Of a stretch of DNA of 64,000 nt, positions 11,869 through 23,092 are shown piece after piece. The notes beneath the pieces were generated by a model, which worked only from the letters and a program-made list of their open reading frames with translations, was not told the DNA's origin and did not search any database. The stretch's first letter is position 1; each line of letters starts with the position of its first letter. Both the position numbers and the translations under genes were made by a program. The DNA is from Prorocentrum cordatum. Taxonomy: Eukaryota; Sar; Dinophyceae; Prorocentrales; Prorocentraceae. The stretch is taken from positions 520,120-584,119 of the forward strand of contig CAUYUJ010003559.1 of NCBI GenBank assembly GCA_963575745.1. Reading direction: 5' to 3'.

Positions 11869-12770
11869 CGTCCCACATCAGGGGGGGCCGTCAAAGCAGC
11901 CCCTGAAGTGAGTATTGGAATCTTTCTGGCAGGCAGCCCAAAAAACAACCCACGGACCCTCCAACACCTCATCGACAACCTCTTGGCAACTGATTCATTA
12001 AATTCTGGGAGGTCCCCAAGCAACTTGGCAATGACGAATTCACTCCGAGTGCAGCGAGGGGATCTTTCAGGCCGGGGAGAATTCGGTCAACTCCTAAGTG
12101 ATAGAGGCGACGGAAAATCACCCCTTTTGCGTCGGGCTTCTCGACCTGGCACGTGCGTTTTATCTCATAGTCTGCCCAGTCCCTGTAGCCGGAACCCGTT
12201 GTGTCTCCAAAGGCGACGCGCTCTGCCGCGGGTTTTGCGGCAGAAGCCTGCGGGGGGCACTCTGTATTCTGCTTCTTGGCCGCCCCCTGTTCAACCGGGT
12301 CGAGTTCCTCCGTCTACGCGAGGCGTTGAAGGCAGCTCCGGCCACGGCGGTAGCCTACCGCGCATTCCCCAAGGGAAACTCGCCAGCATATGCTACAGCA
12401 GTGTTCACCCTATTCAGGGGTCTCGTAGTGCCCCTTCGTCAGGGCCGGGACCGCCTTTACTTTGTCCCAGTCTTCACTCTCGACGGCTTGCTTGAATTGC
12501 CTCCGCCCGAGCCCCGCCAGATACGGGCGCCCCAGAGTCTTGCGCAGGGAAAACCAGCGGTCCTCCACGGCCACCCCGAACGGATGAACCGCGGGGACGT
12601 CCGACGATTGACGAGTGGAATCAGCCAGCGCGCTGACGGCCGCGGAGGGGGCTCCGCGGCAAGCAGGGGGGCGCAGCCACAGCGAGGCGGCATCGCATAC
12701 TTTGGGGGGGCCAGCCGACGGCGGACCCTCACCAGCCTTCGAGAGAAAACGGCGACGGCGCATATATCAT
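11869..12770 (-). pseudogene. Degenerate upstream part of the unidentified minus-strand protein
   Basis: 12763-12410 ends with VAVEDRWFSLRKTLGRPYL, GLGRRQFKQAVESEDWDKV and KAVPALTKGHYETPE, which looks coding. 12023-11715 begins MLGDLPEFNESVAKRLSMRC, then ARKIPILTSGAA. Between them only short frames remain. I see no clear start codon. It is the most upstream recognisable part of the unknown region. Confidence 0.38.
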
Positions 12771-13257
12771 GACATGAGGAAGCAGGATCAAAACATGAAT
12801 GCGATGCGGCACCGCGAGCACTAAATGAAACTGGCGCGCAGAAGAAGCAGTGCAATGTTCGGCAAGTTTGCAATCCTTACCCCGTGCTTCAACACGCGCA
12901 CGCGCGCCGTCACATTTGCGCCCCAACCCGCTCGTCGAAAGATCCGACGTGGATTCAATAGCCCACGGCTTCTTCATGTAATTTCTCTTGCTGTCACGCA
13001 AGCCATGCGCGCACCCGTGCAACGCTGACTTGCGCAACCCTATTTCTCGCGCGAACGCTGTAACCTGAGGGTCTCTCCAATGTTGGCACTGACTCGGCCA
13101 TTCGATACAGACGGCCCCCTCCCGCTTCAACGACGGCGCGCGCTATCTCCATGAAATTCTACAGCGAGCATCTGAAGTCCGTCCTAGTACCCCCCAGCCT
13201 ACGCAAAGATCTATGATCGCCCTTACGGAAATAATGATACCGGAGAAAAACCCAATC
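12771..13257. other. No supported gene
   Basis: Ordinary mixed-composition DNA with only short frames on both strands. I see no RNA gene, repeat or motif I can support. Confidence 0.5.
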
Positions 13258-13500
13258 AGGGCTATAGGGCTAGGGGGCTATAGGGCCATCGAACTATAGG
13301 GCCATTCAGCTATTGGGCTATAGTGTTGTAGGGCTATAGAGCTATAGGGCTATCGGGCCATAGGGCTTAGGGCCATGGGGCTATAGGGCACCCCTGGGCA
13401 CGCCCAGGCACCCGGGCACCCGGGCACCAGTGCGCCCCCAGGCCCCCCCCGGGCACCCGGGCCCCGGGCACCCCCGGGCACCCGGGCACCCGGGCGTGCA
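13258..13500. repeat. Two adjoining minisatellites: GGGCTATA-type, then CACCCGGG-type
   Basis: 13258-13388 is an imperfect 8-base tandem repeat (GGGCTATA and variants, about 15 units). It passes directly into 13386-13500, imperfect repeats of GGGCACCC/CCCGGGCA. The switch from a half-AT unit to an all-GC unit at one junction is abrupt. It lies between the unknown protein region and the copia RNase H end. Confidence 0.9.
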
Positions 13501-13822
13501 GCGAAAACCGGCGACAAACCTAACCTAGCCATATGAATCCGCTGGGGCCCCTACAGAGGCAAGCTCTGATTGGGGAATGAGCCTCATTGACACATTGCAA
13601 TGGTGATCCCCCCGCGCGCGGAATAGAAACCCAAAGCGAAATTCGTCTTCCCTTGAACGCTTTACTACATGTGCTTTGGATTATCGGTACTCATGCCTTC
13701 GTGCTCCGTATACCGTTTAACCCCACATGAATTGTCAGTGAAATTCTGGGGGTTGCCGATTCTACTGTTAGGTCCGCACCAATATTCTAATTCCAGGCGT
13801 TAGACATTCCATTCGCGCGCTG

Positions 13823-14302
13823 TTATCGAAGGATCCTTCTGTTGCTGCGATGCCGACGGAGTCGGCTCGTTACCTTGCGATTTGGCCACCGCCGCATCCG
13901 TGATTTTGTTGGCGCCCTCCCCTTCTTCCTGCGTTTTTTTTTGGGTTGTATTTCCGATGCATCGGATTCACTGTCAGTCATATCGAACATGGCCATCATG
14001 TACTTGTCTTCTCTTGTTGTACACTTATGGGAGGTTATCCTGGAATATTCCTTGCCTGTCACGGAAGGCGCTGTGCCGCGCGCATCTCCGGCTAGGCCGC
14101 GCGCGCCATTAGCATCTTGCACTGCTGCCGCGGCTAAAACAGGAGCTGATGCTGAGCTTGTTATGTCGCCGCCAGGACTGGTTGCACCAGCCTGCGGTGT
14201 CACTTGCCTCTTGATTGTTGCTGCCTTAAGCATGGGCACAGCGGGCTTACACTTAGTGGCACGTTGTTCTATGTATCTTTTTGCTTGACACAACGGCCCC
14301 AT
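13823..14302 (-). pseudogene. C-terminal tail after copia RNase H
   Basis: Minus-strand reading MGPLCQAKRYIEQRATKCK, then Ala/Ser-rich sequence, REDKYMMAMFDMTDSESD, and a basic end (QPKKKRRKKGRAPTKSRMRR). The acidic-then-basic tail resembles a nuclear localisation-like end of a polyprotein, but that is only composition. It follows the RNase H segment after a short broken stretch. Confidence 0.45.
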
Positions 14303-14323
14303 GGCGCGCCGCTGCCATTGGAC

Positions 14324-15088
14324 CTACGCGCGGCCTGAGAACCCCCCGGGTTTCAGGGGAAGGCCATCAGGGAACTTTGACGCCAGGTAATCCTGGTAGC
14401 GCGTGACTGTCCAAAATCTGGGGTCAATGATATTTACAAGGTAGAGCACTTTGACCCATGCCAATGGTGCCGCGCAACGTTCAGCGCCGATATCAGCGGC
14501 TTCACTTTGTGCGCGTTCATATAGTAAGCCGGCAATTTCTCGAGTAAGCTGTTCAGATATAGCAGCGGCGTCAATGCGGTGCGTCCTCAGGATGCGCATT
14601 AACTTCATCGACCCCCCCCCCCCCCCCCCGGCTTTCATTAACTTCGCACACTGCCTGATTATCCTCCAAAAATGTGAAGTTCGCCTTTCGTTGCAGCAAG
14701 ATTCCCCACAGGGGCAAAGCAGGCAACAATTCTGTCCTCAGTGCCTGATCTGCCGCGACAATTTCTGCCTCAAGAGTACGATGAGACACGCATGTTTGCC
14801 GACGAGAGGCCATGCTCTGGCTGGCTCTTGCGCGGGGCTGGCAAGATCCGCATCTTAGTACTGCCGCACTGTGACATCTTCCATCCTGTCGCCAACCCAC
14901 GACGTCATTCGGCAGCGGGTGGTCGATTTAGTGTCGCAGATCAGACGGAGGAGGTCAATTTCTTGTTGTTCTGCCCACTCAGTGATACAGCTAGCTGTGT
15001 GACACACAGCTCGAAGCAAGTCAAAACGAGCCATGCGCACCCCGTATAATATGCGCATAAAGACTTCCGTGACAAACGGCCGAAGCAC
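14324..15088 (-). pseudogene. Copia RNase H domain, split by a poly-C (poly-G) insert
   Basis: 15088-14855 reads RILYGVRMARFDLLRAVCH, the connection after the polymerase (compare the usual LYGARMARPDLLRA of dinoflagellate copia proteins). 14900-14571 reads RQTCVSHRTLEAEIVAAD, then LRTELLPALPLWGILL and FTFLEDNQAVCEV, with the acidic Glu/Asp residues of RNase H. 14638-14324 reads MRILRTHRIDAAAISEQL, then GLLYERAQSEAADIGA and WVKVLYLVNIIDPRF, the C-terminal part (usual form HRVDVAWLHE, then KYERSEAMAADIFTK). A run of 19 C at 14611-14629 separates the last two segments. The degradosome-style acid pair is only partly present, so activity is unlikely. Confidence 0.82.
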
Positions 15089-16497
15089 ATCCGGTGGAGT
15101 CGGTGGCTCCGGGTCATCCGGACAGGGTTCGGCGGCTTAGCCGTGAACCTCAACAGGCTTGTCCGGAAGGCCAGAGTCAACATTGAGGTCCAGCGCGATT
15201 GCCACTGCTTCCTCTGCTGGGGGATATTTCTCGCCTCTGGGGCCACCCTGCCCATCTTCATAATCGCTAAGCTCTGGGCCGAAAGGCGCACCCGCAGCAG
15301 GGCATGTAGAGGGGTCAGTGTCTTCGAGCTGGGTGTGCACAGTAACGCAGGACTCGAAAAACTCAGTCATGCCGAATTCAATGACCCTGACCTTCATGGG
15401 TTCTCTCCGCAAATATGGCCCAGACGGCTGAGCCGATGAATCACCCCCTGCGCCCCCGTCGGCACTCTCCGCGTCGTTTCCCGGCGTCGGCGTCCACTTG
15501 GTTTTCGGTGGCGGCGGGTCAAGCGCAGCGGGCAATCCCCCCTGCCATTCTGCATACTGTGCATGTAGACAGGTAGCGTTCGCATCCGAGATAAAGCCCC
15601 ACATTCGCGGGGGCGTCTATTTCGATACCCTTGTGACACCCCTCGGATGACTCCCGCCGTAAACCCAACCCTTTTTCGAAGTTTGCTTCTGGGCCAGCAG
15701 ATTTAGAATCGCCAACATAAACTATGAGAAACATGTGTAATTCATGATGAAAGTAACAAGTGCACCAAGGACTACACTGAATGAAGCCCTTAGATAGCAC
15801 GCGACCCTCACAATGTTGCCCCCAGCATCCCCCGGAATCAGGGTGCCCGCACAACGAGGACGAGCGGGCACACAGGGTCACGCATGCGCACCCGCGCGGG
15901 CGGCCATTCGTCACGCGGAAAGAATGTCCATGCGGGGGCGCCGCCGAGCTTGGATTGCGCGCAGGCCTGTTTGGCGCCGGCGTGTTGAAGGTCATGTCCT
16001 TCGAAGAGACCATGCGCGTCGGCCGCTTTACCTGCGCGCGTCGTGGCAGGACTACTAGAGAATGCATGGAAAAGCGCCACTTCTTTATTTTGATCTCTCC
16101 CATCCGATCAGTCGACAACAACTCGGCCTTTGCATGTGCGATCTTTGTGCCATAATGGGAGCTCGGAGTCCTTTCCGACCAAAATCGCAGACAAAGGTCA
16201 AAAATAAGTCGCCTGTCCATTTCTTCGTTTGGTTGCATCATTCTATTCCATGACGTCAGACTCATCCCATGCGCCTACACCACGCAATCGAACCCACTCA
16301 GTCCTCAGAGCCCTGCGAGCATCTGCGTTGACAAGTGCCTCGGCCATGGGCACAGATCGCGCCGCGGCGGCATCGATGCGAGGCCGGCACGGTGCGTCTG
16401 GGAGCTGGAACGACTCATCGATGATCTGGATGCGGTCAGTAAACGGATGGTGGAAGTATCCCAGGTCTAATCTCTCTTTCTCCTTATGGCAAGACAA
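15089..16497 (-). pseudogene. Copia reverse transcriptase, catalytic box YVGD, frameshifted
   Basis: 16497-16243 gives the entry of the domain (ADARRALRTEWVRLRGVGAW). 16080-15838 gives SSSPATTRAGKAADAHGL, KLGGAPAWTFFPRDEWPP and MRDPVCPLVLVV. 15900-15519 gives SSLCGHPDSGGCWGQHCEG, FHHELHMFLIVYVGDSKSAG and NVGLYLGCERYLST. 15604-15137 gives KVRVIEFGMTEFFESC and the linker to RNase H. The family's YVDD box reads YVGD at 15708-15719, so the second catalytic Asp pair is incomplete. At least three frame changes are needed to join the pieces. Palindrome copies at 15133-15143 and 15425-15435 lie in the linker, and the second reads SSAQPSG. Confidence 0.87.
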
Positions 16498-17096
16498 GGG
16501 GGCTGATGCTTATTGCAGCGAAATGCGAGGCACGCTACGCCGCGAAGCGGCGGCCGCCGGACTCGAGGTCAGGCTTGCCCCATTGCGTGCTTGGCGAGCC
16601 AGGGGGCTCGAGGTCCTCGCCGGCGGAGTCAGGGAGCACCCCACCCCGCAAGATGGCCCCGCCGTGCCACGTTCGTCCCCACCGCACTTCTTCATCATCT
16701 GTAGCACTTGTTTTTCCGCTCGTTTTTGCAGCCAGGGTCCCGTCTCAGACTTGGGGCAAGAAGGCAGGGGGCCCAGGCGGCGCGGATTCGTCTGGTTCCA
16801 CTCGGGGCTCGACGGGGTCGATCCCTATGTTTCTGACGAGCGCCAGACAGGGCCCTGGGTCAGAGATGCCGCAGAAACCGTGTTTTTCGAGCTAGAACTG
16901 TTCCACGACCTTCTTGCGTTCGGCATGACTCAGACTGAACCATCGACTCGGATGGGCCCCAGGTCTGGAGGAGCCTGGCAACTTCTTGAGCCATTGAGCA
17001 CCGCATAATGGATTAAGGTATGTGACCCATACGCGGGTGACAAGCACGTAATCTGGATTGCAAAACAATACAACTCGAATGCTACAAGCTTTCCGT
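16498..17096 (-). pseudogene. Variable linker between copia integrase and reverse transcriptase
   Basis: Minus-strand pieces such as EEVRWGRTWHGGAILRGG, then DSAGEDLEPPGSPSTQWG, look coding. The start of 17557-16892 ends in an Arg/Ser-rich part (WFSLSHAERKKVVEQF). This region is poorly conserved in copia elements and I see no domain. Confidence 0.5.
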
Positions 17097-18724
17097 TCAT
17101 TGTAGCGGCAGTTTTTGGGTTGGTTCTTCCTTAGTGAGCCCAGCCAAAACACGCCGATCCTCATCGTATTCCATAATGTCAAGATTTTGCGCGGTTCGGG
17201 CAAGGAGCTGACCTGGTCCCGGCACTGCCGGCACCCTCGCCCTCGGCTGAGCCGCGGAGAAGTTGGACTGACGACCCAAACGGTACTCAACACGTGCGAG
17301 ACCAAGCTTCTGGTTTGGATTAATATCTGGTCTCGAGTCTCGCTGGTGGCCCCGACCACCAGCTGCCGCAGGCGCGTCATCAACAACAATCCCCCCCGGA
17401 CCGTCGTCATTGGACTCGTCATCAGGATCTGAAGGTGGCGCGGCCTCGCCCCCTGGAAAGGGCGGCGGCATCGGTTCGCCAGGGCCCCTGTCATTGAACG
17501 GCGGGGCCGTCTGCGACCCCAACCGTGCCCCCTGTCCAGCTGAGCCAGAGGAGCCATCGGTATGAGCTTTCTCGCATGCTTCTCTCACGGGGACTGTGGG
17601 CTCTTGGTCAGCCGCGGTGCCGTCCAAAATATTGCTGTAGACTTGGTCGGACTTCTCAATGATAGGGCGTTTGCCTGCTGGCGTCCTACCCGATTCCACG
17701 TTGAGTCCATCAAGCTGTCTAAGTGGCGACACGTAGCTCCCAGGCCCTACCATTCCCCCTGCTTTTTGCACATATCCGAGGTAGATCCCTGCAGTCATAG
17801 TTCCGCCAGTGCTGGCGGTCCAGAATCGAGATTCCGGAGGAGGCACGCCGCGCGCGGGAGATCCGAAGGGGACCAGCGGAGCAGCAAAGTCATGTCCGAA
17901 TCTGCGCTTCCAGGACGACTCGCCCTCCAGGAGCCCTAGCATCATAACAAAGACAAAAAGATCGAACAGCATATGTCCAGCATCTGGTGGAGGGAGGCTG
18001 GCCTGCATCAGTAGGGCCGGGGTCCCCATCTGGACGCTTCCGTAGGACCGTTCAGCAACAGCCATAAGTTTCTTGTTCCCAAGGATGGTAGGACCATGCG
18101 CTATCTCTAATTCTAGGCACGCCCGTGCGAGTTCCCTCGCACCGTCAGTATAGCAGGGCTCTAACTTCTCTCCACGGGATTTCAGATTAATCAACAAGTT
18201 GCACACGTGAACCTCTGATTTATCATGCACGCCCTGAGCCGCAGTGAGATCAGCAGCCCGGTCGCGAAATGTCACGCGCGCGGTCTCATCGTGGAGTCCC
18301 CGCGATAGGTCATCCATCGCAAGCCAGTGATCCATGGTGGTTAGGTATCCGAACGTGGCGGGGTGCGCGCATGGTCGAAGTACCTTTAGCCCTTTTGTTG
18401 CGCGCTGTTCTTTGCTGACGCCATAAAGCATTCGCCCAGTTACATACTGAGCAGAAAGGGTTTCTTCGGAGTTTGAATTAGCAAATGCGCCAGGGAGGCC
18501 GCGCTCTTTTTGAGTCGCTCGGTCGCTGAGACCGACGCCTCAACCTCTGCATCGCATGGGTCAGAATCGGGCGGCGCGTCGATGTCAACCAGGTCAACGC
18601 CGCCCGAGACCTTGTCTCCACCCCCCCCTCTGGCCTGGCGCTGCAGCAGACGCGCTGGAATCGAGCCCTTGATCAATGTCGCAAGGTAAATATCTTGTGG
18701 CCCCGCATTAGTAAGGGCTCTCAT
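17097..18724 (-). pseudogene. Copia integrase with intact D-D-E spacing
   Basis: 18431-17097 is an open 444-codon frame. Near its start, FGYLTTMDHWLAMDDLSRG holds the first Asp (residue 34). EPCYTDGARELARACLE holds the second (96). LMAVAERSYGSVQMGT holds the Glu (127). The spacings of 62 and 31 fit the family. Downstream, SSWKRRFGHDFAAPLVPFG and AGIYLGYVQKAGGM match the conserved region after the core. The upstream piece 18724-18440 ends AHLLIQTPKKPFLLSM, a worn form of the usual THxPKNPFCxxC zinc-binding entry with its cysteines lost. After residue 290 it becomes Pro/Asp-rich, with a palindrome at 17244-17254 read as AAQPRA. Catalytic residues are present, but zinc binding is damaged. Confidence 0.87.
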
Positions 18725-19031
18725 GCGCGGCCGCGCAGCCGCCAGCTAGGCCGCGGCGCGGTGTCGCACAACCAACGACCAAATCGCGAGTGGGCGAGGA
18801 TGACGGACTTACTGAGCCCACAATGCCTGCAGGTGTCCGAATCCAACCGCACTCGTGAGCTTCGCGAGGCGAATCGTAGAAATGGTTGACAATATCCGTG
18901 GAGTCTACGTCGGACGGGAGGGGATCCACGGGCGCAGCCGGCCGGCCGTGCGCATAGCCTCGGTTACCAATCATCTCTTGCGTGTGCAAGTCTATGGTTA
19001 CGCGACTCTAAATTGATTGGGGCGGAGGACC

Positions 19032-20085
19032 TCACGCAGATTTCACATCAGCCAGAAATGTCTTGGCGCCTGACGCCGCGCAACACCACCGCTCGGGAGT
19101 TGCAGGCTTCCCGACAAGAACTGCACGCATCCACTGACCCAGCGCCTCTCTGCCAGATAGGGCCAAGCACGGAACCTTGCCCTCAACGATCAGGTCCACT
19201 CTATGACCGTTGGGCAGGAGTAAGAAGGGTCGCTGGCCGGCCAGCCAAACGAAACGAATGCCGTGATCCATGCGCCGCTCTCCTACTGAAATCACTTCAG
19301 GCGTTTCCGGCATGACTAAGGCTTCAAAATTTCCAGCCCTGAAGTTGGGGCATGCGACGCGAACTGAATCTAGAGCCCTTGAAGAATCCCCGGCAAAATG
19401 CAGGGCGATCGATTTATCAAGTCGCCTGATCATTCCCACTGCGCCTGCAGCTCGTATGATTTTTTTTCCGCGATGGGATTGCGTCCACAGCCCGTGTCAA
19501 CTATGAATATCACTTGTTCAAGGTGCACGGATGAACCATAATTGCATCCCACAGCGGCTAAACCGCGCGGGGCGACCTCATCCTTCCCCTCGGACTCTAA
19601 GCAAAGGTACCAAACGTCGTCTGCGAGGTCGGGCGCTCTGATCAGAGCCTGCATCGACGATGCTCTCCATTGCATTGACATCTGTCGATATTCAGCGCTT
19701 GGGAATGTCCCTCGGTCGTCTACACTCGAAGGCAGCTCCTCTGGGCCGCCGCGACGCAACTTCCTCCGAGCGACGATGGGCCCCTTAGTCGAAGGATGCA
19801 TTCGGACGCGGAGGCCGCGCCGATCCGTCTTCACAGACCTGACGCAGCTCTCAAGTAGGGGTTCGCCACAAAACAGCTCGATGGCATCCCGAGAATGAGG
19901 TTGCACAAAAACGAGGATGACGACAAGTTTAGTCCGCTTGTCCTCGCGCTCCTGTTGCAATTCGGAAGCGGGAACTGCTTCTTCGGAAAACTTACGAACA
20001 TCTATGTTCGGCGCATAATACTTATCGACAGCTGGAAAATTCGCCGGCCCAGCGGGCCAGAGGCGTGCTAAGATATCTGGCAACC
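19032..20085 (-). pseudogene. Copia aspartic protease (DTGC) and following region
   Basis: In the last 190 codons of the frame ending at 19430 I read DILARLWPAGPANFPAVDKY, ELQQEREDKRTKLVVILVFV, SVHLEQVIFIVDTGCGRN and PIAEKKSYEL. DTGC (19487-19498) is the active-site form usual in dinoflagellate copia proteins. After a frame change, 19439-19032 continues VRVACPNFRAGNFEALVMPE, then VISVGERRMDHGIRFVWLAG and FLLLPNGHRVDLIVEGKVPC, the rest of the fold. The coding start, about 20085, abuts the minisatellite insert. Confidence 0.82.
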
Positions 20086-21180
20086 TGTTCGCAGTATTTC
20101 CGCGAGATCGCGCGCGGGGCGGCCCCTGGGGGCGAAAAGTACCCCGGCAAGGTCCCGGGGGGGGGCGCCAGAGCTCTCCAGGGGAAGGCCATTTTTCGAC
20201 CCCCCACACGAAGATCGCGGCCTCCGATGGGGGGGGGGGGGGGGCGCAATCGACTGCCTCCCCCCGCCCTGAGAAGCCTCCAAGAGCTCCCCAAAAGGCC
20301 CGGGGGGGGGCCCGAGGCGCCGCCAGCCCCAAGAGACTCCCAAGAGGGCCCCAAGAAGCAAAATTCGCTGTTGTTCCGTAGGTTTCGGGGGGAGTTGTGC
20401 GCCCCCACCTTTTCGGCATCGCGACGCCCCAAGACGGCCCGAAGGGGCCTCCAAGATCGCCCTGCGAGGCCCGAGAAGCCTCCGACAGAGCCCCGAGACA
20501 ACCCAAGAAAATTCCAAGACGGCCCCAGAGGCTTCCAAAACGGCCCACGAGGGAACGCTTCAAGCCCTCGGCCCTAAGAAGCCCCCAGGGCGCCAAGAGG
20601 CCCCTTTGAAGCCCCAGGAGGCCCCCCAAAGGCCTCAACATAGCCCCCAGACGCCCCCCGAGGCTTACAAGAGCACTCCCCAGCGGGCCCCAGGAGGCAA
20701 GAGTCATTGCTCTTCCATAGGTTTGGGATAGAATTTGGCGCCTCCACCATTCTGGCGTCGCGAAGCCCCAAGACGGCCCAAGAAGCCCCCCAATGTCGCC
20801 CTGAGAGGCCCGAGAGGCCTCCGACAGGGCCCCAATACCAAGACGGCCCTGGAGGCCTCCAAGACGGCCCAAGAGGGCCCCAATAACGCTCCAAGAGAAG
20901 CCCCAGGGGGGAACGCGAAACAACACGTCGAGCCCTCGGCTCTGAGAAGCCCCCCAGGAGGCGCCAAGGGGCCCCTTTGAAGCCCCAGGAGGCCTTCAAA
21001 AGGCCCTCACAAAGCCCCCAAGAAGCTCTCCAGCGGCTCCCAGAAGCCCCCAGATGCCCCCATGTGCTCCCAAAGGAGCTCCAAGAAAACCCACAGAGGC
21101 TCCAACAGAAACCCAAGAGGCCCCCAAGAACCCCCCAACGAGGACCCCAAAAGGCTTCTAAAAGCCCAAACGCCAGCGAG
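20085..21180. repeat. CCCCAAGAGGCC-type minisatellite within the copia polyprotein region
   Basis: About 1.1 kb of imperfect 11-13 base repeats (CCCCAAGAGGCC and variants), organised in a higher-order unit of about 340-370 bases. Block 20353-20610 recurs as 20695-20980, with matching GTAGGTTT/ATAGGTTT, GCCCCAAGACGG and GCCCCTTTGAAGCC landmarks. Poly-G at 20230-20244. It separates gag from the protease of the copia element. Its minus-strand read-through (LLGRLGGLQG-type) is not a protein. Possible intron limits on the minus strand are a GC donor near 21185 and AG acceptors near 20085-20100. Confidence 0.8.
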
Positions 21181-22118
21181 GGCATAATTCGGTCCAGCGG
21201 AATTAGCGAAACGATTGGATAAGCTGTCGGGCCAGTCAAAAGCCCGCGGGAACCCCGTGCAAGCGGGGCTGGACACGCAAAGGTGCCAGAGCTGGCTAAG
21301 CCAGCGCGCCGAGGCTCCTTCGCCCGTAGCCGGATCAGCCGACGCGGGCGCCGTGACACTCTCTTCGCGAGGTGAACGAGCAACAGCATAAAGAGTAGGA
21401 CCTGCCCAGTCAGCATTTCGGCACTGGCGCGCAGGCCGCCAGCGCTCAGCCATCGTCGCGGATGGCCAGGCGCGCTCTTTGCACGCCGGCAATCCTTACC
21501 ACGAGACAGGCCCCTGTCTCCGCGAACGCCTTGCACGGCTTGTTTATGTTTTTTCCTTTGCTCTGTGCTTTGTTCTTGTCACGGCCCTTGCTCGCCTCTC
21601 GACTGCGGGGTGTTTCCAGGCGCAGCGATGTCGTTGACATTGGCAGCAGCGGAGTCGGCTTGTTTGGTGGTGCGTTGATGCCCGAGAGACTTCCCTGCCC
21701 TGAGCTGAGCCTCTTCGCACTTGTCTCGCTTCAGTTTCTCGGCATCCGTCAGCCCCCTACGTCTTCTGTGGCGCCCACCCTTCGGGCCCTTGCAGTTGCG
21801 AGGATCTCGTGAGTAGGCATAACACACAGGCTTGCTTTAGTGTTCACGCGACATCTCGGATTGGCTTCTCGTCCGCTGCTGTCTTCCATTGGAGTTGCCA
21901 AACTTGTTCGGCGGAGTCGTAAAGCGAGGACGATCTTTTCCATGTGCACCTCTGGCTCCCGGCTTCGCGCTTCTGCCTCTCCGATCGCCCCTGGCGTCGG
22001 CTGGCTTGTCGCGTCCGCCTGCCGCCGACTGAGCCTCGCGTTCGAAGATGGCCCACTTCTCGCGATCCCGCATCATGAGCAACTCAACCTGCCACGCAAG
22101 CCATTGGTAAGAACGCAT
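21180..22118 (-). pseudogene. Copia gag, C-terminal part with Cys-rich CCCH-like knuckles
   Basis: 22118-21837 reads MRSYQWLAWQVELLMMRDRE and a basic Arg/Gly/Gln stretch. 21827-21579 reads MCYAYSRDPRNCKGPKGGRH and LTDAEKLKRDKCEEAQLRAG. 21640-21446 reads NINKPCKAFAETGACL, and one frame over RGKDCRRAK, so a C-x8-C...C-x3 knuckle is split by a frameshift and its last His is Lys. 21492-21180 continues DWAGPTLYAVARSPREESV and SARWLSQLWHL. Paired CCCH knuckles of this kind are typical of dinoflagellate copia gag. The palindrome at 21291-21305 is perfect (7-base arms, 1-base loop). Confidence 0.72.
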
Positions 22119-22151
22119 CCCCGTCCCATGAGGGTCAGCCGATATTTCAAA

Positions 22152-23092
22152 TCACTGCATGACTCCTTCTAAATCGGGACTTGCTGGACCTGTTCGCAGT
22201 AATGTGCACGAATCGAAGCCTTCATCTCGTCCGAAGGTTCTCTTGCGCAGCACGGCTCTTGGCAACGCTCCATCCATTCGTGTAGAAGTAATGCAGGTCC
22301 TGATTGGGTTTATAAATTGAAGAGATCGCGGCATATCCAGTGCTGACCGTTTTCCGATCTGACTGGGCCCGTCAGAAAGCGTTGCTCAGTCTGACGCGAG
22401 TACTCCATGCGGTTGATCTGCGCAAAAAATGAGCATGTTGAGCTGAAGAGATTGCGACAACGCTTCATTTTGGCAAATTTCTCAAGAACACGCATAGCTA
22501 TCACGATACCGAGGCGCATGGAGACCCCGGCTGTCTGGAGAGTATCGCGTTGGACTCGCGGTTCCATGGCTTCCCTGATCCACTATTGCGCCGCCTTGAC
22601 GTCGTGCCAAGCCCCAGCAACCACCCTCACGCAGTGTTGTTTCCATTCTTGTAAGGTCTGGACGCTAGGAATGTCCACGAGGTTAAGCTCATTGCTGCTT
22701 CCGAAAGTTCCCCAGTTGGGACCCATGCGATTGGCACTGCATGGTTGCAGCATGGGAGCGTTAGGACCATTGGGTCCGCCACCGCCGCCTCCGCCCGGGT
22801 TTCTGCCATCGCCGAGCCCCCCTGGGGGGGCGCCCGGAGGCTTGGGCTTGCCCGTCTCATCGACTTGCACTGCCACGAGCATCCCGGCGCTGGGCGCAGT
22901 GCTCTGGCCATCCCTTTGGTCACCGTCGCTGCCACCTCGCCCGCCGCCGCCCCCGCCAGACGCGGCCGAGCCGCTGGCGAAAGGGGAGATGGCCGGGCAG
23001 GTCGCAGTAAGCAGGCGGCCCTGAGAGCTTGGTGTTACACGGGACATTGCCAGGGTTCGATCCTGAGACGTTCGCCGCGAGCGAGCCTTCAT
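22152..23092 (-). pseudogene. Copia gag, capsid-like middle part
   Basis: 23092-22583 carries a Gly-rich stretch, then MGPNWGTFGSSNELNLVDIP and TLQEWKQHCVRVVAGAWHD. 22567-22310 carries MEPRVQRDTLQTAGVSMRLG, MRVLEKFAKMKRCRNLFSS and ENGQHWICRDLFNL. A stop and frame change separate them. The Trp/Lys-rich helical style fits a retrotransposon capsid, but I assign it by position between coiled coil and knuckles rather than by a diagnostic motif. Confidence 0.6.

Noticed and set aside
19500-20926. A single 498-codon minus-strand frame including the protease
   Set aside because: The first part is minisatellite read-through (LLGRLGG-type). Only the last 190 or so codons are retroelement protein.
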